Part shown: piece after piece, positions 1-7,054 of the stretch
Layout: each line of letters opens with the position of its first letter
Position numbering within the stretch: position 1 is the first letter of the stretch
Assembly (NCBI GenBank): GCA_020634795.1
Contig: JACKAZ010000013.1
Span: forward strand, 1-64,000
DNA length: 64,000 bases
Reading direction: 5' to 3'
Origin: Ardenticatenales bacterium
Lineage (GTDB): Bacteria > Chloroflexota > Anaerolineae > Ardenticatenales > Ardenticatenaceae
Program-made: the position numbers and the translations under genes
Notes under the pieces: model-generated
The model's database searches: none
The model's input: only the letters and a program-made list of their open reading frames with translations
What the model was told of the DNA's origin: nothing

Positions 1-90
1 ACCGAAGCCCTGACACGCTTCTTACAACTCAGCCAAGATGCGGCCCTGCGCCAACGCGCTGAAGAGATGTTGCGCGACGTGCAACCATGA
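1..90 (+). CDS. C-terminal end of an unknown protein (partial)
   Basis: An open frame enters from the left edge and codes for 29 residues before TGA. The tail reads as one amphipathic helix ending in AEEMLRDVQP, which resembles the last helix of TPR-type proteins, but it is too short to assign. Its TGA overlaps the ATG of folP in an ATGA junction, so the two genes are probably co-translated. Function unknown. Confidence 0.6.
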   Translation, partial: TEALTRFLQLSQDAALRQRAEEMLRDVQP

Positions 91-980
91 GGCCGCCGCT
101 GGTCGTTGGCCCGCTCACGCTCCATTGGGGGCGGCAGAGCTATATCATGGGCATCATCAACACCACGCCCGATTCTTTCAGCGGCGACGGCTTGTTGAAC
201 CAAGCGGCGACGGTCGAGGCCGCGCTGACCCAGGCACGCCGCTTCGTCGCTGAAGGGGCGCACATCCTTGACGTGGGGGGCGAAAGCACACGGCCCGGCT
301 CAGTGCCGGTGAGCGCCGATGAGGAGATGGACCGCGTCCTGCCCGTGATTCGCGCGATTTCGAACGAGTTGGCGGTGGCGATCTCCATCGACAGCTACCA
401 TGCCGAGGTGGCCGAAGCGGCGCTGGCGGCGGGCGCGCACATGCTCAACGATGTCTGGGGCGCTCGCATGGATCCACGCATGGCGGCGCTGGCCGCCGAA
501 CGGGGCGTGCCGATCGTACTGATGCACAACCGAATGCGGCCCAAGCAGGTCAGCCAAGAGGAACGGCTGGGCGGGCGTTTCGAAGGCGTTCAGTACGACG
601 ATCTGCTGGGCGACGTGGCCCGCGAACTGATCGCCAGTGTCGAAATTGTGCGCGGGGCGGGCGTTCGTTCTGAACAGATCATCCTTGATCCGGGTCTCGG
701 TTTCGGCAAAACCGTGCCACAGAGTCTAGAATTACTGGACCGCTTGAACGAACTGCGGGTACTGGGCTATCCGATCCTACTCGGCCCTTCCCGCAAAAGT
801 TTCATCGGCTATACCCTTGACCTGCCGCCGCAGGCGCGCGTGGAAGGCACCGCAGCAACCGTGGCGATCGGCATCGCCCGTGGCGCTGACATCCTGCGGG
901 TTCACGATGTCCAAGCGATGGCCCGTGTGGCCCGCATGACCGACGCCATCATCCGCCGCTCCAGGAAAGAGAGTGCATGA
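87..980 (+). CDS. folP: dihydropteroate synthase
   Basis: Condenses p-aminobenzoate with 6-hydroxymethyl-7,8-dihydropterin diphosphate to dihydropteroate in cytosolic folate synthesis; it is the sulfonamide target. The 297-residue TIM-barrel protein shows the family signatures in order: INTTPDSFSGDG near residue 25, GGESTRPGS near 64, MLNDVWG in the middle, LDPGLGFGKT, GPSRKSFIG for substrate binding, and a final RVHDV. Length is normal for the family. The ATG overlaps the stop of the upstream gene, and the 3' end overlaps the start of the M16 peptidase gene (ATGA), so three genes appear to be translationally coupled. No other folate gene is seen in the window. Identification is secure. Confidence 0.96.
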   Translation: MRPPLVVGPLTLHWGRQSYIMGIINTTPDSFSGDGLLNQAATVEAALTQARRFVAEGAHILDVGGESTRPGSVPVSADEEMDRVLPVIRAISNELAVAISIDSYHAEVAEAALAAGAHMLNDVWGARMDPRMAALAAERGVPIVLMHNRMRPKQVSQEERLGGRFEGVQYDDLLGDVARELIASVEIVRGAGVRSEQIILDPGLGFGKTVPQSLELLDRLNELRVLGYPILLGPSRKSFIGYTLDLPPQARVEGTAATVAIGIARGADILRVHDVQAMARVARMTDAIIRRSRKESA

Positions 981-2245
981 ACTTCGAAATCACCAGCTTT
1001 GACAATGGGTTGCAACTCGTCACCGTCCCGATGCCCCACAGCTATTCGGTCTCGATGGGGATCTACATCACCGTCGGCTCCCGCTTCGAACGGCCCGAGC
1101 AGTCGGGCGCGGCCCACTTCATCGAGCACATGCTCTTTAAGGGGACGACGCGCCGCCCCACGGCACGCGACATCGCCCTGTCGGTGGAGGCGGTCGGCGG
1201 CGATATCAACGCCAGCACAGGGCGGGAATGGACGACCTACTACACCCGCGTCAGTCGCGACCACCTGCACATCGGGATCGACGTGCTGCTCGACATGCTC
1301 CGTCACAGCCGCTTCGACGAGCCGGATGTCGATCGCGAGCGGCAGGTCATCACCGAAGAGATCGCCCAATCCCAAGATGTGCCGGAGGATTTGGTCTTCT
1401 TGCAGTTTCAAGAGTTGCTCTGGCCGGACCATCCGCTCGGCCAAGATATCGCAGGGACGCGCAACAGCGTGGCCCACCTCGATCGGGACCATCTGCTCGA
1501 CTTCATGGGCAAAAGCTATGTGCCATCGCGCACCGTCATTGCGGCAGCGGGGGCGGTCGATCATGGGGAATTGAGCGCCCTGTTGGCGCCCGTCGTCGGC
1601 AGTTGGCCCGCGGGCGACGGTCCCGCTTTTGAACCGGTGGCGCCACGGCCCGACGCTGCCATCCGTGTTAAACATCGCCCCTCGGAACAGACCCATCTGC
1701 TGCTGGGTGTGCGCACAGGGGGGCGCAACAGCGAGGATCGGTATGCCCTGGCGCTGCTCAATAGCCTGTTGGGGGATGGGATGAGTTCGCGCCTCTTCAC
1801 CCGCATCCGCGAGGATCTGGGACTGGCCTACAGCACCTATTCGTTCATCAGCAACTATGCCGAGGCAGGCCAACTCGGCATCTACGCGGCCATCGATCCG
1901 CGCCGCACCGAAGAAGCGCTGGACGCTTTGCTCGGCGAGCTGCGCCGCCTGCGGGATGAGCCCGTGGCGGAAGAGGAGCTGGCCTTCTGCAAGGCGTACG
2001 CGCACGGCCGCACTCTGCTGCGCCTTGAAGATACGGGGGCCAACGCGGGCTGGGTCGGCACCCAACTGGCGCTGAACGGCGAGGTGAAAACGCCGGAAGA
2101 GCAGTTGGCCGCGCTCCACGCGGTGAGCATCGAGGAGGTGCAGCGTGTCGCCCAACGCTATATCACCGACGACGCGCTGACCCTTAGCGTGGTTGGCCCC
2201 TTGGATGAGGCGCAATGTTTGGCCGCGCACCTCGCGGTGGAGTGA
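977..2245 (+). CDS. M16 family zinc metallopeptidase (processing-peptidase-like)
   Basis: A 422-residue single-chain protein of the M16B type (bacterial mitochondrial-processing-peptidase-like, as in Bacillus MlpA/YmxG). The inverted zinc motif HFIEH lies at residues 47-51, and the distal ligand Glu is expected at E127 or E128 in RQVITEEIAQ. The C-terminal half carries the second inactive-type M16 domain, with LLGDGMSSRLF and REDLGLAYS motifs. It probably degrades or processes peptides in the cytosol. The ATG overlaps the folP stop by four bases. Substrates cannot be deduced from sequence. Confidence 0.93.
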   Translation: MNFEITSFDNGLQLVTVPMPHSYSVSMGIYITVGSRFERPEQSGAAHFIEHMLFKGTTRRPTARDIALSVEAVGGDINASTGREWTTYYTRVSRDHLHIGIDVLLDMLRHSRFDEPDVDRERQVITEEIAQSQDVPEDLVFLQFQELLWPDHPLGQDIAGTRNSVAHLDRDHLLDFMGKSYVPSRTVIAAAGAVDHGELSALLAPVVGSWPAGDGPAFEPVAPRPDAAIRVKHRPSEQTHLLLGVRTGGRNSEDRYALALLNSLLGDGMSSRLFTRIREDLGLAYSTYSFISNYAEAGQLGIYAAIDPRRTEEALDALLGELRRLRDEPVAEEELAFCKAYAHGRTLLRLEDTGANAGWVGTQLALNGEVKTPEEQLAALHAVSIEEVQRVAQRYITDDALTLSVVGPLDEAQCLAAHLAVE

Positions 2246-2389
2246 GCGGTATCAACGTTGAAGCGTTGGAACTATTCGAAGAGAGACCGTGCCTTTTCGT
2301 TGCAGGGCGTTGCATTGGCAACGAAAGACAACGTCCCGCACCACGATAAACGGCGTTTCAGCAGCGCATCTACACCCTGATATAAGACT

Positions 2390-3409
2390 ATGAGCCGTCG
2401 CAGCAACAGTAGCCTCCCGACCAATCTTGAGGATGAAATCATCATCTTCGACCCGGTCGAGGTGCAAGAAATTGTGCTGGCCGAACCCCAATCGCCGATC
2501 GGGGCCAGCGCCGACCAGATCAAGGCGGTGATCCAGATCGTCTTGGACGCGGTCGAGTCGCCACAGACGCAGCGGGCTTACGGACGGGCGTTGCGCGACT
2601 TTGCCGCTTGGATGAACGAGCAACAGCGTCCCCTCAACCGCGCCCTCTTGCGCCGCTACGTCGCCACCCTACGCGAGCAGGAGATGGGCAACGCCTCCAT
2701 CAACCAGCGCCTCTCGGCCATTCGCACCTTCGTGCGCGAATTGACCGACAACAACGCGCTCGACCCGGCCCTCGCGCAAGGTATCCTGTCGGTACCCGGC
2801 CTGCCACAGCGCGGCGTGCGGCTCGGCAACTGGTTGAACCCCGAACAGGCGGCGCTCCTCATCAACAGCCCCGATATCAGCACGAACAAAGGGCTGCGCG
2901 ACCGTGCCATCCTTGCCATTCTGATCGGTTGCGGCCTGCGGCGGGAAGAGTTGACCACCCTCACGGTCGCCCACATCAAAGAGCGGGAGGGGCGCTGGGT
3001 GATCGTGGATTTGGTCGGCAAGCGCAACAAGATACGTTCGGTGCCGATGCCAAGTTGGGCCAAAGCGGCGTTGGATGTGTGGCTGGCCGTGGCCGGTACG
3101 CCGACCTACGACGATAAGCGTTACCTCTTTCGGGCGGTGAACAAGGGCGGTAACATCGCCGATAAGCCGCTGACCCCCCAGGCGATCCACAACATCGTCA
3201 AAGAATACGCCGAGCCGCTCGGCTTCGACGAGCTGGCGCCCCACGACCTGCGCCGCACCTTTGCCAAGCTGGCCCATCGCGGGGGCGCGCCGGTCGATCA
3301 GATCGGCCTCAGCCTCGGCCACGACTCTATCGAGACGACGCAGCGCTACCTCGGCCTCGACCAAGATCTGCACAACGCTCCCTGCGACTTTCTTGAGCTA
3401 CCCCTTTGA
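2390..3409 (+). CDS. tyrosine recombinase / phage-type integrase
   Basis: A 339-residue site-specific recombinase. Residues about 45-130 form the SAM-like core-binding domain (SPQTQRAYGRALRDF) and residues about 150-325 the catalytic domain. The full active-site set is visible: R184 in GLRREEL, K211 in GKRNK, H285 and R288 in HDLRRTF, H311 in LGHDS and the nucleophile Y320 in TTQRYLG. The N-terminal 40 residues are acidic and unlike XerC/XerD. No att-site pair or prophage genes surround it, so it may be a solitary integrase from a decayed element or a Xer-like housekeeping enzyme. No clear ribosome-binding site precedes the ATG; a TATAAG sits just upstream. Confidence 0.9.
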   Translation: MSRRSNSSLPTNLEDEIIIFDPVEVQEIVLAEPQSPIGASADQIKAVIQIVLDAVESPQTQRAYGRALRDFAAWMNEQQRPLNRALLRRYVATLREQEMGNASINQRLSAIRTFVRELTDNNALDPALAQGILSVPGLPQRGVRLGNWLNPEQAALLINSPDISTNKGLRDRAILAILIGCGLRREELTTLTVAHIKEREGRWVIVDLVGKRNKIRSVPMPSWAKAALDVWLAVAGTPTYDDKRYLFRAVNKGGNIADKPLTPQAIHNIVKEYAEPLGFDELAPHDLRRTFAKLAHRGGAPVDQIGLSLGHDSIETTQRYLGLDQDLHNAPCDFLELPL

Positions 3410-3444
3410 AAGAGGAACCGCCAAACGAGACGCGTTGAAACGAG

Positions 3445-3482
3445 AAACGAACGGCAACGCAGAGCAGTTAGCGCAGAATACA
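3445..3482. repeat. dispersed GCAGAGCAGTTA/GCAGAAT repeat, short copy
   Basis: A short block containing CGGCAACGCAGAGCAGTTAG followed by CGCAGAATAC. It matches blocks found between genes near 31.7, 33.6, 47.3-47.5, 55.6-55.8 and 57.36 kb. It begins about 35 bases after the recombinase stop codon. No coding potential. Confidence 0.6.
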
Positions 3483-3623
3483 TAACGAAAGAGGAAAGAG
3501 GACCCTTGGACGGGCTTTCCATATCTCCACAACCTTAGGTCGAAGGTGGCTTGTAGTCACGTTGCGTTCGACGGCTGGAATCGAACGAGCAAAAAAGCAA
3601 TCCGGGTAAGCCAGAGACACTGA

Positions 3624-3661
3624 TTGAAGGGGAACAAGATGATAGCTATAGTCATAGCTAT
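3624..3661 (+). promoter_or_regulatory. promoter and palindromic operator of the toxin-antitoxin operon
   Basis: A sigma70-like promoter TTGAAG (3624-3629), a 17-base spacer and TATAGT (3647-3652) lies ahead of the antitoxin gene. Two copies of the self-palindromic octamer ATAGCTAT (3642-3649 and 3654-3661) separated by AGTC overlap the -10 region. This arrangement fits autorepression by the ribbon-helix-helix antitoxin, as known for CopG/MazE-type modules. Binding is inferred. Confidence 0.55.
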
Positions 3662-3686
3662 TATTCGACAGATAAGGGGTGGGGCC

Positions 3687-3977
3687 ATGAAGACCATACA
3701 AATGACGATCGACGAACCTCTGCTCCCCGCTGTTGACGACGTTGTGGTAGCGACACGAACTACACGTTCGGCCTTCAGCCGTGATGCGCTTCAGAGGGCT
3801 TTGCGCCATCATCGTATCCGTGATCGCGAGCGGCTCCACGCCACGGGCTATCGCCAGCAGCCTACGGAGGGGGAGTTCGATCTGTGGTTTGACGAACCGT
3901 CTTGGGAGCCAGAATCAGACGGGGTGACGTGCGTGGGTACCCATTCGATCATCCTGACAAGCAACGCCCCGTCTTGA
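3687..3977 (+). CDS. ribbon-helix-helix (CopG/MazE-like) antitoxin with a C-terminal read-through tail
   Basis: The 96-residue product starts MKTIQMTIDEPLL, the DNA-contacting beta strand of RHH antitoxins, followed by TTRSAFSRDALQRAL helices and an acidic tail FDLWFDEPSWEPE that would bind the toxin. The ATG at 3687 is preferred over upstream starts because it begins exactly at the RHH strand. Homologues normally end near the WEPE position. Here the codon at 3915-3917 is TCA, where a G at 3916 would give TGA, so the frame runs on for about 20 extra residues (SDGVTCVGTHSIIL...). The gene therefore overlaps the toxin gene by 76 bases. Confidence 0.8.
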   Translation: MKTIQMTIDEPLLPAVDDVVVATRTTRSAFSRDALQRALRHHRIRDRERLHATGYRQQPTEGEFDLWFDEPSWEPESDGVTCVGTHSIILTSNAPS

Positions 3978-4234
3978 TTCTCACCCGCGATTCAGCGATT
4001 GGCTATTTGACGTCGGTGACCGTCGCACCCATTACCAGCACCATCCGTAACATCCCTTCAGAAGTGCGTCTCCGTCACGAGGACGGCATGCGTTACGATC
4101 GCGTTGCGAATCTCGACACCATTCAAACCGTTCCCAAAGCCAAGATTGCGTCGCACATCACGTACCTTTCCACTCTGCGCATGGAAGAAGTACAACAGGC
4201 ACTCTGTTTTGCATTGGGAGTCGACGATCTATGA
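3902..4234 (+). CDS. MazF/PemK-like endoribonuclease toxin
   Basis: About 110 residues with the MazF-fold pattern RRGDV, QRPVLILTRDSAI, VTVAPITSTIRNIPSEV, NLDTIQTVPKAKI and a final RMEEVQQAL-FALGVD. MazF proteins cleave mRNA when free of antitoxin. The only clear start is TTG at 3902, giving MGARIRRGDV. The canonical MRRGDV start would need ATG at 3914-3916, where the sequence is ATC. One base change therefore seems to have removed both the toxin start and the antitoxin stop of a normal ATGA junction. Toxin output is probably reduced. The usual WW after RRGDV is RG here, another sign of drift. Confidence 0.82.
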   Translation: MGARIRRGDVRGYPFDHPDKQRPVLILTRDSAIGYLTSVTVAPITSTIRNIPSEVRLRHEDGMRYDRVANLDTIQTVPKAKIASHITYLSTLRMEEVQQALCFALGVDDL

Positions 4235-4327
4235 GCCCCATAGCGCCCACAGGGAAAAGCATAGGCACCGCATCCGTAACCCATCATCTGACAATCGTGC
4301 TATCGTGCAAGGACAAGGACAACATCG

Positions 4328-4501
4328 CTAATACCAAATCGGACGGTTGATTGTGCAACGTCGATCAATGGTAACAGCAAAGCAGGGGCCTGCGCAGGCA
4401 GGCCCATTGGCCGACAGGCCCTCCAGCGGGGATTTTAATCCCCGCCCCACGGTTACACCGTCATTTCCACATTTACAATTGTCTATGGGAATGGGTATAA
4501 G
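4328..4501. repeat. MITE-like dispersed repeat, copy 1 (174 bp)
   Basis: Nearly identical to 36133-36305. The ends read CTAATACC and GGTATAAG, forming imperfect terminal inverted repeats. Inside are two strong hairpins: one around GGCCTGCGCAGGCAGGCC, and the arms GCGGGGATT/AATCCCCGC at 4426-4445. There is no open reading frame of note. The size, terminal repeats and two copies fit a miniature inverted-repeat element. No clear target duplication was found. Confidence 0.7.
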
Positions 4502-4635
4502 CAACGCTGGAACAAGGTACCCATTCGCGATTCACAATTCTCGATGAGAGGCATCCGACGTGCAGTTAGTTTTCTGCACTGGCATAAACCATCACTCCTA
4601 GCGCAACCGGCCCCAAGCTCCTTCACCCACTCACC

Positions 4636-5436
4636 ATGAGACCCGACCCCACCCCCATCCGCACCCTCCACGACCCGCGCGTAAAGGCAGTGCGCTACGG
4701 CCTCGGCATGTCGCTGGTCGATGGCCGTCGCCATTTCTTGGTCGACGACGAGATCAACATCGAGATGGCGCGGGACAACGAGGTCAATCTCCTTGCCCTG
4801 TACGAGGCGGGCAGCGACCGAATCAGCGACGGGTTGCGGGCCAAGCTGCCGGAGGCGCTGCCGATCTACCAGATGGAGGTGAGCGTCGCCAAACAGTTGT
4901 TCAAGGGCGACAAGCTGTCGCGCATCTTCGCGGTGGCCGACAGCGAGCGGCAGGAGGGGCTGGCGGCGCTTCCGCCTTCCGGCAAGGACTTAATCGTGCT
5001 GGAAGATCTGCGAATCATGGGCAATGTGGGCGCAATCATCCGCTCGGCGGTCGCTTTCGGCGCGGGCGCTGTGGTGCTGCTCAGCACGGAACCACGGCTC
5101 GTCTACGACCGGCGACTGATCCGCGCCAGCCGGGGCCACTGCTTTCAGTTGCCGGTCGTTGCGGCCACGGCGGATGAACTGTTGCGCTACTGTGCCGAGC
5201 ACGGCTATGAGTTGGTGGTGACAGCGATGGATGGAAGCCACACGGTCGACCAGCTTGCCGCGCTGGATCGGCCAGTGGCGCTGGTTTTTGGCAGCGAGAA
5301 GAGCGGCGCGTCGGACGCGCTGCTCGACGCTCAAGAATGGCGGGTCAGCATCCCGATCTCGCCCAAGGTCGAGTCGCTCAACGTCTCGGTCGCGGCGGGC
5401 ATCCTGCTCTTTGCGCGGGCGGGGAGTCGTCAGTAG
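4636..5436 (+). CDS. SpoU/TrmH-superfamily 23S rRNA 2'-O-methyltransferase, TsnR/NshR type
   Basis: A 266-residue protein. Residues about 1-100 match the L30e-like substrate-binding domain of the thiostrepton/nosiheptide resistance methyltransferases, including VAKQLFKGDK. The C-terminal half is a SPOUT knot domain with LIVLEDLRIMGNVGAIIRS, RRLIRASRGHCFQLPVV, LVFGSEKSGASD and the AdoMet loop IPISPKVESLNVSVAAGI. From memory, these blocks align closely with TsnR, which methylates A1067 of 23S rRNA and blocks thiopeptide binding. It could instead be a housekeeping TrmH-like enzyme with another target. It stands alone, with no thiopeptide cluster nearby. The ATG follows a repeat-derived leader without an obvious ribosome-binding site. 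Confidence 0.85.
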   Translation: MRPDPTPIRTLHDPRVKAVRYGLGMSLVDGRRHFLVDDEINIEMARDNEVNLLALYEAGSDRISDGLRAKLPEALPIYQMEVSVAKQLFKGDKLSRIFAVADSERQEGLAALPPSGKDLIVLEDLRIMGNVGAIIRSAVAFGAGAVVLLSTEPRLVYDRRLIRASRGHCFQLPVVAATADELLRYCAEHGYELVVTAMDGSHTVDQLAALDRPVALVFGSEKSGASDALLDAQEWRVSIPISPKVESLNVSVAAGILLFARAGSRQ

Positions 5437-5451
5437 GGAGTGCTCCCCGCG

Positions 5452-6585
5452 CTAAGCCGCGCGCGGCAGCGTGGTTGGCGTCGGCAGCAGGACGCGGTAA
5501 TCGGCGATGAGCTGATCGTGGACGTTGGCCCAGCTTTGTTGCCGCGCATGGGCGCGGCCCGACGCGGCCAACCGCTCGGCCAGCGCCTTGTCCACAACCA
5601 AGCGCTGGACAGCGGCGACCAAGCTATGTGGCTTGTGCGCCGTGAAAAGCAGGCCGGTTCTCAGATGTTCCACATGCTCCAACACCCCACCAGAATTGGG
5701 GACGACGACTGGCAACCCCGAAGCCATCGCTTCCAAAACGACGTTACCCAACGTTTCGTGGGGCGAAGGAAAGAGGAAATAGTCGGCGGAGGCATAGGCG
5801 TGAGCCAACTCGTCGCCCCGCAGATAGCCCATGAAGCGGGCGGGGCTGTTGGCAAAAAGCGCCTCGAGATGGGGACGCGCGGGGCCGTCCCCCACAATGG
5901 CCAAGCGTGCTTCCGGCATCGCCGTCAGAACCGCATGGAGCAGGTCGATCCGTTTCTCGTGAGAGAGGCGCCCCACATAGAGGAATAGTGGTCCCGCTTC
6001 TGTGCCACCCATCCGCCGCCGAAAGGCTTCACTGCGATGACGGGGGTGAAAGCGTTCGCTATCGACCCCACGCCCCCAAATCCGCACCCGTTCGATCCCG
6101 TGCCGTTCCAGCGCCTGCTTGGCGATGCGGGACGGACAGAGGTTCAGCGCGGCGCGGTTGTGCAGCCAACGGAGCGCGGCCCAGATCGGTCGACCGAGAT
6201 AGCCGAATCCCCAATTGGCCGCAAAGCCCGCAATGTCGGTGTGATAGGAGGCGACCGCCGGAAGGGCCAACTGCTCGGCGGCCCGTAGGCCCACCCATCC
6301 GATGGTCAGCGGATTGAGGACGTGAATCAGGTCGGGGCGGAACTGCTCCAGGGTAGGCAGGACGTCGGCCCACGGGGCGGCGAGTTTGAGTTCGGGGTAG
6401 ATCGGACAGGGGAGCGCGGGCATGGGGTGAATACGGCTCTGAGCGTAGCGGCGCGGGGCACCGGCAGGGGCGAACAGGATCGCGTGGTGACCGCGGGATG
6501 GGAGATGGTCCAACAGGTGACAGAGCGTGTGAACGATGCCGTCCACCTTGGGCAAGAATGTTTCGCTGAAGAATGCGATTCTCAT
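5452..6585 (-). CDS. GT4-family glycosyltransferase (mannosyl/sulfoquinovosyl-transferase-like)
   Basis: A 377-residue GT-B enzyme. The N-terminal fold begins RIAFFSETFLPKVDGIV, typical of the PimB/MgtA/SqdX group that glycosylates lipid acceptors at the inner membrane. The C-terminal half has LFLYVGRLSHEKRIDLL and the EX7E nucleotide-sugar motif HETLGNVVLEAM. A good AAGGAG lies upstream of the ATG. It is transcribed away from the MFS gene. The donor sugar and acceptor cannot be read from sequence; SQDG synthase or GDP-mannose-dependent mannosyltransferase are the nearest guesses. A 56-base segment of this gene is repeated upstream at 6751-6806. Confidence 0.9.
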   Translation of the reverse strand: MRIAFFSETFLPKVDGIVHTLCHLLDHLPSRGHHAILFAPAGAPRRYAQSRIHPMPALPCPIYPELKLAAPWADVLPTLEQFRPDLIHVLNPLTIGWVGLRAAEQLALPAVASYHTDIAGFAANWGFGYLGRPIWAALRWLHNRAALNLCPSRIAKQALERHGIERVRIWGRGVDSERFHPRHRSEAFRRRMGGTEAGPLFLYVGRLSHEKRIDLLHAVLTAMPEARLAIVGDGPARPHLEALFANSPARFMGYLRGDELAHAYASADYFLFPSPHETLGNVVLEAMASGLPVVVPNSGGVLEHVEHLRTGLLFTAHKPHSLVAAVQRLVVDKALAERLAASGRAHARQQSWANVHDQLIADYRVLLPTPTTLPRAA

Positions 6586-6750
6586 CGCACAGTGCTCCTT
6601 GGTTTATTGCACGACGATCATAGAGAGCGTCAGTGTCATGCACAGACCGAGTAGCCCCCGCCACCGTTTGGGACAGCGTATGGTGCCGCATCCGCCAACG
6701 CGCCCACGCCACGATCGGCCAGAGCAGCAGCAACGGCAGCCACCACGCTC

Positions 6751-6808
6751 ACCCCACGCCTCCAAATCCGCACCCGTTCGATCCCATGCCGTTCCGGCAC
6801 CTGTTTTC
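6751..6808 (-). pseudogene. duplicated fragment of the GT4 gene
   Basis: This segment matches 6065-6120 inside the glycosyltransferase gene with only a few mismatches, in the same orientation. On the minus strand it codes for ERHGIERVRIW, identical to the gene's own segment. The flanks do not match, so it is an isolated 56 bp duplication rather than the remains of a whole gene copy. Confidence 0.6.
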
Positions 6809-6988
6809 GGGCAGACGCATGGACGGTGGTCGATCTTTGGGGCGGTTTCTCTCGTTCACAGTGAAACCAGATTAGCACGGGATCGTCAACGGCATGTTAA
6901 CCGTCTTTTAATAGGCGCTAACATCCTCGCAACGATTCTTAATAGGGGGCGAACGCGGCTTACCCCATCACCCCATTGACCGCGCCGA

Positions 6989-7016
6989 TTGACGGATTTG
7001 CAGAGTGCTCTAAACT
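6989..7016 (+). promoter_or_regulatory. promoter of the MFS transporter gene
   Basis: TTGACG (6989-6994), a 16-base spacer and TAAACT (7011-7016) lie about 40 bases ahead of the ATG at 7055. It fits a sigma70-type promoter. No operator was recognised. Confidence 0.5.
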
Positions 7017-7054
7017 CCTGCCTGCCACATCAAGTCTCCACAAAGGAAGTCGCC

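Noticed and set aside
902..2230. A 442-codon open frame antisense to the M16 peptidase
   Set aside because: Shadow frame; no start signal or family pattern, while the sense frame has HFIEH.
2390..3409. Recombinase as part of a prophage or integron
   Set aside because: No phage genes, attC sites or duplicated att core were seen around it.
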